From assembly GCA_965230265.1 (NCBI GenBank), contig OZ245999.1, positions 2,852,001 to 2,916,000 on the forward strand: DNA of 64,000 bases. Reading direction: 5' to 3'. Below are positions 1 through 7,045 of this stretch, piece by piece. Source of the DNA: JAJFKX01 sp965230265. Its GTDB lineage: Bacteria; Pseudomonadota; Gammaproteobacteria; Xanthomonadales; Wenzhouxiangellaceae. The notes below the pieces were generated by a model. It searched no databases, was not told the DNA's origin, and saw only the letters and a program-made list of their open reading frames with translations. Within the stretch, counting starts at the first letter, position 1. Every line of letters begins with the position of its first letter. The position numbers and the translations under genes are program-made.

Positions 1-371
1 TGTATTGTTGCGGTAGTGCTTCTTGATTGCACTGTTTCCTGATCACCCCTGACATCTGCCGGGTTATCGGGCGCCAGCTTTAAAAAGCCAGGCGTTATAT
101 GATCATTAATTTCGCCAGGCCTTATTGGTGCATTAATTCCTGCATTTTTATTGGCTTGCAGGTTATCCAGCAATTCTGTCAGGCTACCGCTGCGGCCACG
201 ACGTATTGCTGTGCCAGTTGTGATTTTATTTGCGGGGGATATAACGGTTGAGCCTATACTCTGATTGGATTGCTTGATTGTATTTCCATCATTGGCTTCC
301 TGTGCTTCGAGCATTAAACTCCAGAAAAAACCAAGCAAACCTATTAATAAACCAATATAGGGTTTTTTCAT
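1..371 (-). CDS. Secreted protein of unknown function, N-terminal part (runs off window)
   Basis: The reading frame starts at an ATG at 369-371 and stays open to the left edge, giving 123 codons without a stop. A GGAGG ribosome binding site lies 9 bases upstream (381-385 on the + strand). Residues 1-24 form a typical signal peptide: two lysines, a hydrophobic stretch rich in Leu, Gly and Phe, and an Ala-Gln end. The mature part is hydrophilic and rich in Asn, Thr, Ser and Gly, with one Arg-rich patch (IRRGRSG) and no recognisable domain. The protein is therefore probably exported. I do not recognise the family, and the C-terminal part that might carry a domain is outside the window. Confidence 0.7.
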   Translation of the reverse strand, partial: MKKPYIGLLIGLLGFFWSLMLEAQEANDGNTIKQSNQSIGSTVISPANKITTGTAIRRGRSGSLTELLDNLQANKNAGINAPIRPGEINDHITPGFLKLAPDNPADVRGDQETVQSRSTTATI

Positions 372-665
372 ATCGACCAACCTCCATGTCTCTGCGTAAT
401 TAATGTTACGCTCACCTTGTGCAGATAAGTATTAATCATCAGGTGTGAAAATTATGTCGATATTTTTTTTTATATTTTATATCTGATTATTTTTTACTTA
501 ATTTTAATTAAATTTTTATGCCAAATATTAGTATTAAAGTATGGCAATAAACTTGCCCATACTTTGAAGCATGCTTTATCTATAAATATTGTTGTTATAT
601 GGGCTCAGCTTTGGTTAACTAAAAAAGATGTATTTCCAGGTGCCACTTACAGTCAGTAATGGTAT
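372..665. other. AT-rich intergenic stretch
   Basis: About 290 bases between two leftward genes, with long A/T runs around 460-530. No convincing ORF, terminator or clear promoter was found. It probably holds the promoter of the leftward secreted-protein gene and the 3' end of the soxR transcript. Confidence 0.4.
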
Positions 666-1127
666 TTAATCCGGATCAAGCAACCGTGCTCCTGCACCTT
701 CCTGCCCCAACTCATCCCCTGGATTACGCAACGGACACCGCTTCAATGACAGGCAACCACAACCGATACAACCATCCAGGTGATCACGCATCTGCTTCAG
801 TTTGGAAATCCTTTCATCCAATTGTGTTCTCCAGATATCGGATATTTTCCGCCAGTCTGCAGCCGTGGGAGTACGTGCATCCGGGAGTGCCTGCAGCACA
901 TGTCCAATGTCAAATAGCGATATGCCCAAACGTTGCGCGGTTTTGATGACGGCTACCCGGCGCAGCACATCTCTGGAGTAACGCCGTTGATTGCCTGCAT
1001 TGCGCCAGCTTTTTATCAAGCCCTTGGTTTCATAAAAATGCAAAGCGGATACCGCCACACCTGCACGTTTAGCGACCTGGCCTACACTTAGCTGCCTGGT
1101 TTTCCCTGATATTGCCGATTTGTTCAT
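666..1127 (-). CDS. soxR: Redox-sensitive transcriptional activator SoxR (MerR family, 2Fe-2S)
   Basis: The 153-residue product is almost the length of E. coli SoxR (154). It has an N-terminal MerR helix-turn-helix (residues about 14-60, including the segment with FYETKGLI), a dimerisation helix, and the cluster-binding motif CIGCGCLSLKRC with Cys120, Cys123, Cys125 and Cys131. This matches the four cluster cysteines of E. coli SoxR within one residue. SoxR is a cytoplasmic dimer that senses redox-cycling compounds or superoxide by oxidation of [2Fe-2S] and then remodels promoters with a 19-bp spacer. The frame is open further upstream to 1289, but the ATG at 1125-1127 fits the family start. 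A near-perfect sox box lies just upstream (1140-1157), so autoregulation or divergent control is likely. Confidence 0.95.
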   Translation of the reverse strand: MNKSAISGKTRQLSVGQVAKRAGVAVSALHFYETKGLIKSWRNAGNQRRYSRDVLRRVAVIKTAQRLGISLFDIGHVLQALPDARTPTAADWRKISDIWRTQLDERISKLKQMRDHLDGCIGCGCLSLKRCPLRNPGDELGQEGAGARLLDPD

Positions 1128-1135
1128 TTTAAACC

Positions 1136-1166
1136 TTGACCTCAAGCTAACTTGAGGTTTTACACT
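1136..1166 (+). promoter_or_regulatory. SoxR-controlled promoter with sox box
   Basis: The sox box CCTCAAGCTAACTTGAGG (1140-1157) is an 18-bp dyad, one base from the E. coli soxS operator. It sits between a -35 TTGACC (1136-1141) and a -10 TACACT (1161-1166), separated by exactly 19 bp. That overlong spacer is the hallmark of MerR/SoxR-activated promoters. The promoter fires rightwards, away from soxR, towards a 46-codon ORF. Confidence 0.9.
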
Positions 1167-1199
1167 CTTTTCCACTGCATAACAACTATTGGAAAAACC

Positions 1200-1340
1200 A
1201 TGAACAACATCGCCAAAAACATTTTGATTCGCCAATTGGTCTGCACATTGATTGGGTTGGTTTCGGTTGCCGATGGGGTCAGCAAACAATTAACAAAGCA
1301 TGCAAACTCATACTGGGCTGGATTAAGCTGGCAAAAATAA
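1200..1340 (+). CDS. Possible small protein downstream of the sox box promoter
   Basis: A 46-codon ORF starts at ATG 1200-1202 with GGAAAA 5 bases upstream, about 35 bases after the predicted SoxR-activated -10 box. The predicted peptide has a moderately hydrophobic stretch at about residues 9-24 (IRQLVCTLIGLVSVAD) followed by a basic, aromatic tail. I do not recognise it. It may be a real SoxR-induced small membrane peptide, the leftover start of a lost gene, or chance. Position after a strong regulated promoter is the only support. Confidence 0.3.
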   Translation: MNNIAKNILIRQLVCTLIGLVSVADGVSKQLTKHANSYWAGLSWQK

Positions 1341-1459
1341 GCCCTGTTGCACTATTCACCAGTGATTCAAAACAGCCACTAACACTGTTGAAAAACCTCA
1401 CAGTAAATTGTTTTAGCCTGGTGTTAATACCGATTTGGAAAATGGCTACCCGGGTTTTG

Positions 1460-1510
1460 AAAAAAAAAACGCTGACCCGCTCTGTAACAGATCTGGTAAG
1501 GGTCAGCGTT
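1460..1510 (-). terminator. Rho-independent terminator (leftward)
   Basis: Stem 1468-1478/1500-1510, 11 bp, all Watson-Crick, loop of 21 bases, then a T-tract on the minus strand at 1469-1460. The opposite strand lacks a T-tract, so the direction is leftward. Confidence 0.75.
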
Positions 1511-1617
1511 AAGTCATGCGCAGCCTGATATGCTGGTATGGCGCACAATCGGGGAGAAAGGTGCAATCAATCGGCTAGAGCTGCGGACAAACAAGTCGAG
1601 GTATGCCTGACAGATTG
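1460..1617 (-). ncRNA. Candidate small RNA ending in a strong intrinsic terminator
   Basis: On the minus strand an 11-bp perfect stem (1500-1510 pairing with 1468-1478, AACGCTGACCC/GGGTCAGCGTT) is followed immediately by a run of about ten U, a textbook rho-independent terminator. No minus-strand gene lies upstream that would need it. A TATAAT is found on the minus strand at 1624-1629, which would start a transcript near 1617 and give an RNA of about 155 nt. The -35 region is weak. I do not recognise the RNA family; the 5' boundary is a guess. Confidence 0.45.
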
Positions 1618-1668
1618 CGTGCGATTATATTCGCACATACGCTGGCGTATGTCAGCAAAATCCATGTT

Positions 1669-1689
1669 ACAGCGTGTAACGCTGTTTTT
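1669..1689 (+). terminator. Short terminator-like hairpin in the deaD leader
   Basis: ACAGCG (1669-1674), loop TGTAA, CGCTGT (1680-1685), then TTTT. The 6-bp stem is short for a full terminator. Lying 130 bases before the deaD start, it could act as an attenuator or simply be chance. Confidence 0.3.
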
Positions 1690-1818
1690 GGCCTTATTCT
1701 TCGCTCACCATTAATAAGCACCACCCCAGTTTTGGCTTATCCAAGACCAGCGTTTACAATAGGCAGCCTGCTCATTCAAATTGAGGCGGCCTGGCTTGCC
1801 TCACACCATAGGCCCTTC

Positions 1819-3522
1819 ATGTCTACTGAAAAAACCTCTTTTGACCAACTCGGGCTAACCCCCGAATTACTGGCTGTATTACAGGAATTGGGCTATGAGT
1901 CACCCTCACCGATTCAGGCCGCGACCATTCCAGACTTGCTTGCAGGGCATGATGTCATTGGGCAGGCACAAACCGGCACCGGTAAAACCGCGGCATTTGC
2001 ACTACCCCTGCTGGCTCGTTTAAACATTGAACACCAATACCCACAGATATTGGTATTGACCCCTACTCGTGAACTGGCCATTCAGGTAGCAGAAGCCTTT
2101 CAGCGCTATGCCTCTAAAATGAAAGGTTTTCACGTACTGCCTATCTATGGCGGACAAGGCTATAGCAGCCAGCTGAAACAACTAAAACGTGGCCCACAAG
2201 TGATCGTCGGCACCCCCGGCCGAGTGATGGATCATATGCGGCGTAAATCACTGCGATTGAGCCAGTTATCAGCTTTGGTTTTGGATGAAGCCGATGAAAT
2301 GCTAAAAATGGGTTTTATTGATGATGTTGACTGGATTCTGGAACAAACACCCAAGGCCCGGCAAACCGCATTGTTCTCAGCAACCATGCCCGATGCCATC
2401 CGGCAGATCGCCCAAAAGCATCTGGATAATCCGAAACAGATTACCATCAAAGTACAAACCACAACGGCAGACACCATTAACCAGCGTTATTGGCTGGTAC
2501 AGGGTATACACAAACTGGATGCACTGACCCGCATTCTGGAGGTTGAAGATTTTGAGGCCATTCTGATCTTTGTCAGAACCCGTAATTCCACCGTCGAATT
2601 GGCAGAAAAGCTGCAAGCCAGAGGCCATGCAGCCAGTGCACTGAATGGTGATATTGCCCAGGAACAGCGCGAACGAGCCATCAATCGACTGAAACAAGGA
2701 CAACTGGACATTCTGGTTGCCACCGATGTGGCTGCGCGTGGTCTGGATGTTGATCGAATCACGCATGTGATTAATTACGACATTCCTTATGACACAGAAG
2801 CCTATGTACACCGTATCGGCCGCACTGGTCGTGCCGGGCGCAGTGGTGAGGCAATACTGTTTGTTGCCCCCAGAGAACGCCGTTTATTACGGGCCATCGA
2901 AAAAGCCACCCGCAAGCCGATTGAATTAATGGAACTGCCTTCTGCCGCTGTGGTTAACAACCAGCGAATTGCTCAGTTTAAACAACGAATTACCAATACC
3001 CTGGAAGCTGGCGATATGGGTTTTTTCAATGAGCTGATTGAACAGTATCATCATGAAACTGACACCCCTTATCAACAAACCGCAGCCGCATTGGCCAAGC
3101 TGTTGCAGGGCGATACGCCGCTGCTAATCAAAGACGCACCACGTCGCAGCAAACAAAATGACCCACCCAAACATAATGACAGTAAGAAGAGCAAGCGCCG
3201 CCGACTCAAACAAAAAAATGAATCAGAGTATGGCACAGAGCGTTATCGGCTGGAGGTTGGACACGCCCATGGCGTAAAACCCGGCAATATCGTCGGCGCC
3301 ATAGCCAATGAAGCCGGCATTGACAGCCAGTATATCGGCCACATCAAAATTCATGATGATTACAGCACCGTGGATTTACCTGACCAAATGCCCAAAGAAA
3401 TATTTCAGATATTACGCAAGGCACGTGTCGCTGGCCGCAAGCTGAACTTATCATTGATTTCAGATCGCAGTGTACCGGTTAAGCCTAAATACAAAGGTAA
3501 ACCCACAAAACGCCGCAAATAG
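1819..3522 (+). CDS. deaD: DEAD-box ATP-dependent RNA helicase DeaD/CsdA
   Basis: The 567-residue product unwinds RNA in ribosome assembly and mRNA turnover, especially in the cold. All helicase motifs are present in order: Q motif (around 26-36), motif I AQTGTGKT (50-57), PTRELA (82-87), TPGR (132-135), DEAD (156-159), SAT (187-189), ARGLDV (306-311) and HRIGRTGRAG (331-340). A basic linker (about 440-470) leads to a DbpA-type RNA-binding domain (about 475-546) and a lysine-rich tail, the arrangement of DeaD rather than of the shorter RhlE or SrmB. I chose ATG 1819 because helicase homology begins there; the frame is open from 1603. A long structured leader would fit the post-transcriptional control known for this family. 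Confidence 0.93.
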   Translation: MSTEKTSFDQLGLTPELLAVLQELGYESPSPIQAATIPDLLAGHDVIGQAQTGTGKTAAFALPLLARLNIEHQYPQILVLTPTRELAIQVAEAFQRYASKMKGFHVLPIYGGQGYSSQLKQLKRGPQVIVGTPGRVMDHMRRKSLRLSQLSALVLDEADEMLKMGFIDDVDWILEQTPKARQTALFSATMPDAIRQIAQKHLDNPKQITIKVQTTTADTINQRYWLVQGIHKLDALTRILEVEDFEAILIFVRTRNSTVELAEKLQARGHAASALNGDIAQEQRERAINRLKQGQLDILVATDVAARGLDVDRITHVINYDIPYDTEAYVHRIGRTGRAGRSGEAILFVAPRERRLLRAIEKATRKPIELMELPSAAVVNNQRIAQFKQRITNTLEAGDMGFFNELIEQYHHETDTPYQQTAAALAKLLQGDTPLLIKDAPRRSKQNDPPKHNDSKKSKRRRLKQKNESEYGTERYRLEVGHAHGVKPGNIVGAIANEAGIDSQYIGHIKIHDDYSTVDLPDQMPKEIFQILRKARVAGRKLNLSLISDRSVPVKPKYKGKPTKRRK

Positions 3523-3760
3523 AACATCACCACCAAAAGACTGCCGCCGACCCACAATTTTAAAAGCCACATAACCTTTCCAAGGCTCGCTTTTCTGCGC
3601 ATTCGGTTTTCTGTAAATCAATCAAAATGGATAACTGCTTCGCAGGTCATTGTTGTAAAAATTGATTTGCCGTCGCCTGTTTTACCCGAGTGTTTTTCAA
3701 AAACACAAAAAGGGACTTCATCTTAAAAAAGGGATAAAAAAAACAAATAAGGAAACCACA

Positions 3761-4510
3761 ATGAATAACAACGTATATCACTACTACATAAAAAAATTTA
3801 TTCGACCATATTTTTCCACACTATCCGCTATAACCATATGCGCCTGTTTATCGTTTTTTACTGCAACAGCTTTTGCCCAACAGGCAGACGGCCAAGTACG
3901 ACTCAATCCTGAAAAGCGTGTCACGATTGATGCCGTTGCATTCCCGCAACAACCTCAAGCGCTTCAAACATGCCCAATGCCCCTTAATACAAGAGTTGAT
4001 GCCACTGACTATTCTATATTAGAAGATGATATGCATCCGCGTTGGACCACAGGTAATGGTTTAAATGGAACAAGTATCAACACTTTTTATGCACATACTT
4101 TTCGTTGGGAAACACAGCAAGACGACTGCACCTGCTGTCAAATTACCAGAGCAGTGATGAGCGTCACATTTGAAGCACTTTTCCCTGGCAATTCTCAAAC
4201 AAGCTCAGACGCGGGGAACGATTCTTTCCATATCACCAGCAGTGGCGGAACCATCGTACAATCAGGGATCAGTGGCACTGGTAGAGTCTGGACAACATGG
4301 CCATTTAATACCGGAAACACCATTACCAAAACTGTTGTCATTACCAATCAAGCCATTTTAAACAGTGGTCATTTAAGCTTTTTCGTAGAAGATGACACAG
4401 CAATTACTGCAGCCAGCCTGACCATTCAAGGCTGTTGCGTCAATCAGTACAACCCCAGGGGGTGTCGCCCAGACGATCCGGTAAGCAAAATCGGCGAACC
4501 TGTTAAATAA
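3761..4510 (+). CDS. Cys-rich secreted protein of unknown function
   Basis: The 249-residue product begins at ATG 3761, with AAGGA at 3749-3753. The N-terminus is a long signal peptide ending near TATAFAQQ (about residue 40). The mature part has seven cysteines grouped as TC, CTCC, GCC and GC, and alternating Thr/Ser/Val-rich segments that suggest β strands. Export and disulfides, or metal binding by the Cys clusters, are plausible. I do not recognise the family. A GC-rich hairpin follows 18 bases after the stop (4529-4561). The gene stands alone between deaD and the cyclase. Confidence 0.75.
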   Translation: MNNNVYHYYIKKFIRPYFSTLSAITICACLSFFTATAFAQQADGQVRLNPEKRVTIDAVAFPQQPQALQTCPMPLNTRVDATDYSILEDDMHPRWTTGNGLNGTSINTFYAHTFRWETQQDDCTCCQITRAVMSVTFEALFPGNSQTSSDAGNDSFHITSSGGTIVQSGISGTGRVWTTWPFNTGNTITKTVVITNQAILNSGHLSFFVEDDTAITAASLTIQGCCVNQYNPRGCRPDDPVSKIGEPVK

Positions 4511-4528
4511 AACCGACTGATTAATTTT

Positions 4529-4561
4529 GGGTGCTTGCATTTAAAATGTGTGCAAGCACCC
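4529..4561 (+). terminator. Hairpin after the secreted-protein gene
   Basis: Perfect 11-bp stem GGGTGCTTGCA (4529-4539) and TGCAAGCACCC (4551-4561) with an 11-base loop. Only a weak T-rich tail (ATTCATT) follows, so this is a probable but atypical terminator. Confidence 0.6.
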
Positions 4562-4669
4562 ATTCATTAAATAAAATCAACCACGAAAAACCAGCAATCT
4601 GAACCATCATAAAACCATATCGTTTATAGTGTCGCTCATTATTATTAATTTACTGTTTGGAACACTAAG

Positions 4670-6730
4670 CTGCCAAATCAATCATCGCAATTTCTGATAC
4701 GTTTACTGCCCACACTGACCTCGCTTATTGTCAGTCTGCTGTTACTGACTGTCGCGGTTATCGGTTTCTTAGTCTATACAAGGACTGCAACATCTATTGA
4801 TGAATTGATTCAACAGCAATTCGATGCACACGTTGATGCCACCAGTAGTCAGATCGAAGCCATGTTATCTCCGGCAGCGCATATTCTGTTTGAATTGCAA
4901 AGCCTGGCCCAACGTGATGTACTGCCATTGGATAAGCCGGACGAGTTATCAGTATTTTTAATTGAGCGCCTAAGAGCCAACCCGGATCTTGCATGGGTTG
5001 GGTGGGCCAATATTGATAACGGTTATACGGCTGCCAATCGCCGATCGGGCAATCGATTGATCTCATATCATGCATCGCCTGAGGTAAATGACAGCTTACC
5101 CTCATTGTTTGAAATAGATACTGAGGGTAACAAAACCGCGATTTTCCCTGCTGATGAAATATCTGTCCCTTATCGGCCCAAAGACCGCCCATGGTTTGAA
5201 CCCGCCATAACTGCCAGTGGCTTGCTATGGCATAAGCCCTATTCATTTGGGCAGGGCAATTACGGCATTAGTGCCACCTTGCCACTGATTTCTGAAGAAC
5301 AAAGCCATGCAACAGGTGTATTTACCATCGATTTTTTCCTGGAAGATATTGTTGATTTTCTTAAGCAGGTCGAGCTAGGCGAGAGCGGCCGGGTAATATT
5401 ACTGGCCGGTGATGAGGTACAAATTGGTCATACCCAGGATGCAGCAATTCTACAGGACCTAATTGTCAGCGCCGCTGGCAGTTGGCTCGATAATGGCACA
5501 ATACCACCCACAACCCACCAAATTTTGAAACGCGAAAAGATCAAATATCGCGTTGCTGTCTCCAGTCTGCACGATCCGCACAGCCCTCCATGGCTGATTG
5601 TGATTGTCGTGCCAGAACATGAGCTGACTGGTGTGTTAATAGAGAATATACGCTTTACCTTATTGTCTTCGATAATCGCTTTGCTGTTGGCTTTGTTATT
5701 GGCTCGCTTATTATCACAACGTATCGCGCAACCCATTCAGCAGATGAGTGATGATTTAAGCGCTGTCGGACGTTTTGAGTTGAACGATGCACCCATACCC
5801 AAATCTTATATCCGTGAAGTCGCTGTACTGGGCGATTCCATCGATCGTATGAAACGTGGTTTGCGATCTTTTGGGCGGTACATCCCCAGTGATGTGGTTA
5901 AACGATTACTTGCCCAAGGTAAAGAAGCTGAGCTGGGTGGTGAGAAGCGTCAACTCACCATTCACTTTTCAGACATTGCTGGATTTACCAGCATTGTTGA
6001 ACCGCTAAGCCCACAAGAAACTGTCTCAGAGTTGGCTGATTATTTTGATTTAATGACCAAAGCAATCACCCGGCGCAATGGCACCGTGGATAAATTTATG
6101 GGCGATGGAATATTGGCTTTCTTCAACGCCCCGCAAACAGTGATCGATCACCCTGTTCAGGCTTGTTATGCAGCATTGGAGGCTCAGCAACAACTGACTG
6201 CATTGAGAAAAGCGCATCGTGCCAAAAACCGGGCCGAATTTACAGCGCGTATTGGTTTGGCCATGGGTGAAGTGTTGGTCGGTAATATAGGTACCAGCGA
6301 ACGCTTTGCTTATACCGTTATGGGCGACACCGTTAATCTGGCTGCTCGATTGGAATCACTGAATAAGTATTACGACACCTCAATCCTAACCACCCGCGAC
6401 TTACGTGATGCAACAGTTGATCATTTTACCTGGCGATGGCTTGACCGGGTTCGGGTTGTCGGCCGACAAACCGCGTGTGATTTATATGAACTGGTATCAA
6501 TTCGCAATGATGCAAGCCAGCAGCGCCTGCAAGCCATTCGCCAGTATGAACAAGCCTTAGCACTTTATGTCTCTGGGGATTTTTCTGCCGCCTTGGACGG
6601 GTTTAATCAAGCGGCCAATGGTCATCATGGTGATCGTGCCACACAGCAATTAATCAAACGCTGTGTCGCGCTGTCAGAAAACCCGCCAGCCGCTGACTGG
6701 GACGGTGTTTATACCCATCACAAAAAGTGA
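4670..6730 (+). CDS. Membrane adenylate cyclase (Cache–HAMP–class III cyclase), start uncertain
   Basis: This protein makes cAMP in response to an external signal. The frame has no ATG near its start: it opens after a TAA at about 4646, and the first near-cognate codon is CTG 4670, with GGAA about 9 bases upstream; TTG 4805 would cut off the first membrane helix. Counting from 4670, there is a membrane helix (about 12-35), a periplasmic Cache-like sensor (about 50-320), a second helix (about 325-350), HAMP, and a cyclase domain (about 420-600). Metal-binding Asp435 (FSDIAGF) and Asp479 (KFMGDGI), adenine-selecting Lys475 and Asp553 (MGDTVN), and Asn556/Arg560 are all present, so an active adenylate cyclase is likely. 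The tail (600-686) is helical and possibly TPR-like. Confidence 0.8.
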   Translation: MPNQSSQFLIRLLPTLTSLIVSLLLLTVAVIGFLVYTRTATSIDELIQQQFDAHVDATSSQIEAMLSPAAHILFELQSLAQRDVLPLDKPDELSVFLIERLRANPDLAWVGWANIDNGYTAANRRSGNRLISYHASPEVNDSLPSLFEIDTEGNKTAIFPADEISVPYRPKDRPWFEPAITASGLLWHKPYSFGQGNYGISATLPLISEEQSHATGVFTIDFFLEDIVDFLKQVELGESGRVILLAGDEVQIGHTQDAAILQDLIVSAAGSWLDNGTIPPTTHQILKREKIKYRVAVSSLHDPHSPPWLIVIVVPEHELTGVLIENIRFTLLSSIIALLLALLLARLLSQRIAQPIQQMSDDLSAVGRFELNDAPIPKSYIREVAVLGDSIDRMKRGLRSFGRYIPSDVVKRLLAQGKEAELGGEKRQLTIHFSDIAGFTSIVEPLSPQETVSELADYFDLMTKAITRRNGTVDKFMGDGILAFFNAPQTVIDHPVQACYAALEAQQQLTALRKAHRAKNRAEFTARIGLAMGEVLVGNIGTSERFAYTVMGDTVNLAARLESLNKYYDTSILTTRDLRDATVDHFTWRWLDRVRVVGRQTACDLYELVSIRNDASQQRLQAIRQYEQALALYVSGDFSAALDGFNQAANGHHGDRATQQLIKRCVALSENPPAADWDGVYTHHKK

Positions 6731-7045
6731 ACGCAGGTTTGATTGATTAACCCTACCCCTGCAGCAGTAAAACCATAGAGAACCGGTTACATTATTCTGC
6801 TTGTGGGGCGAAGACCCTAACTTATTAAAAAATATAACTTTTAAGACAAAACAAACCCATCGGCAGGTTTCCGGAAGGTTTGATTTTTAGCGCGCCATAT
6901 ACTCCACCCTAAGGCTTAATCAAAAAAACCGGGCAAATAAAACTTGTTGCCCTGATGAAAGCCGCCGCGACCAGGTCATTGACTGTGTTGCATCGATTGG
7001 TATTACCGATACCCAATCGCCAACTTTCCAGCAAAGGAGCTTGCT
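6731..7045. other. 315-bp control region before the oxidase operon
   Basis: No ORF. Contains a small hairpin GGGCAA/TTGCCC (6931-6936/6947-6952), a candidate promoter (6979-7006), an imperfect inverted repeat over its -10 region (6994-7019) and AAAGGAG just before the tyrosinase ATG. Confidence 0.5.
6979..7019 (+). promoter_or_regulatory. Candidate promoter and operator of the oxidase operon
   Basis: TTGACT (6979-6984) and TATTAC (7001-7006) are spaced 16 bp apart. The inverted repeat CGATTGGTAT (6994-7003) and ATACCCAATCG (7009-7019), with one unpaired base, covers the -10 box, which is where a repressor would bind. It ends about 26 bases before the tyrosinase ATG. Assignment is by inspection only. 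Confidence 0.4.

Larger units (their letters stand above)
1341..1818. other. 478-bp region before deaD: candidate leftward sRNA and helicase leader
   Basis: No convincing protein gene. It contains a strong leftward terminator (1460-1510), a leftward TATAAT (1624-1629), an ACATACGC/GCGTATGT inverted repeat (1635-1652) and a short rightward terminator-like hairpin (1669-1689). A frame continuous with deaD is open from 1603, but the 72 residues it would add do not resemble any helicase N-terminus. Confidence 0.5.

Noticed and set aside
1279..1566. A 95-codon leftward ORF over the candidate sRNA
   Set aside because: It crosses the strong terminator, has no homology that I can see and a skewed composition with FFF and repeated Thr-Leu.
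1603..1818. A 72-residue N-terminal extension of DeaD
   Set aside because: Not helicase-like, and the Q-motif lies at the normal distance from ATG 1819.
3405..3602. A 65-codon leftward ORF with a hydrophobic start overlapping the end of deaD
   Set aside because: Mostly antisense to the helicase's conserved basic tail, with no ribosome binding site and no family resemblance.
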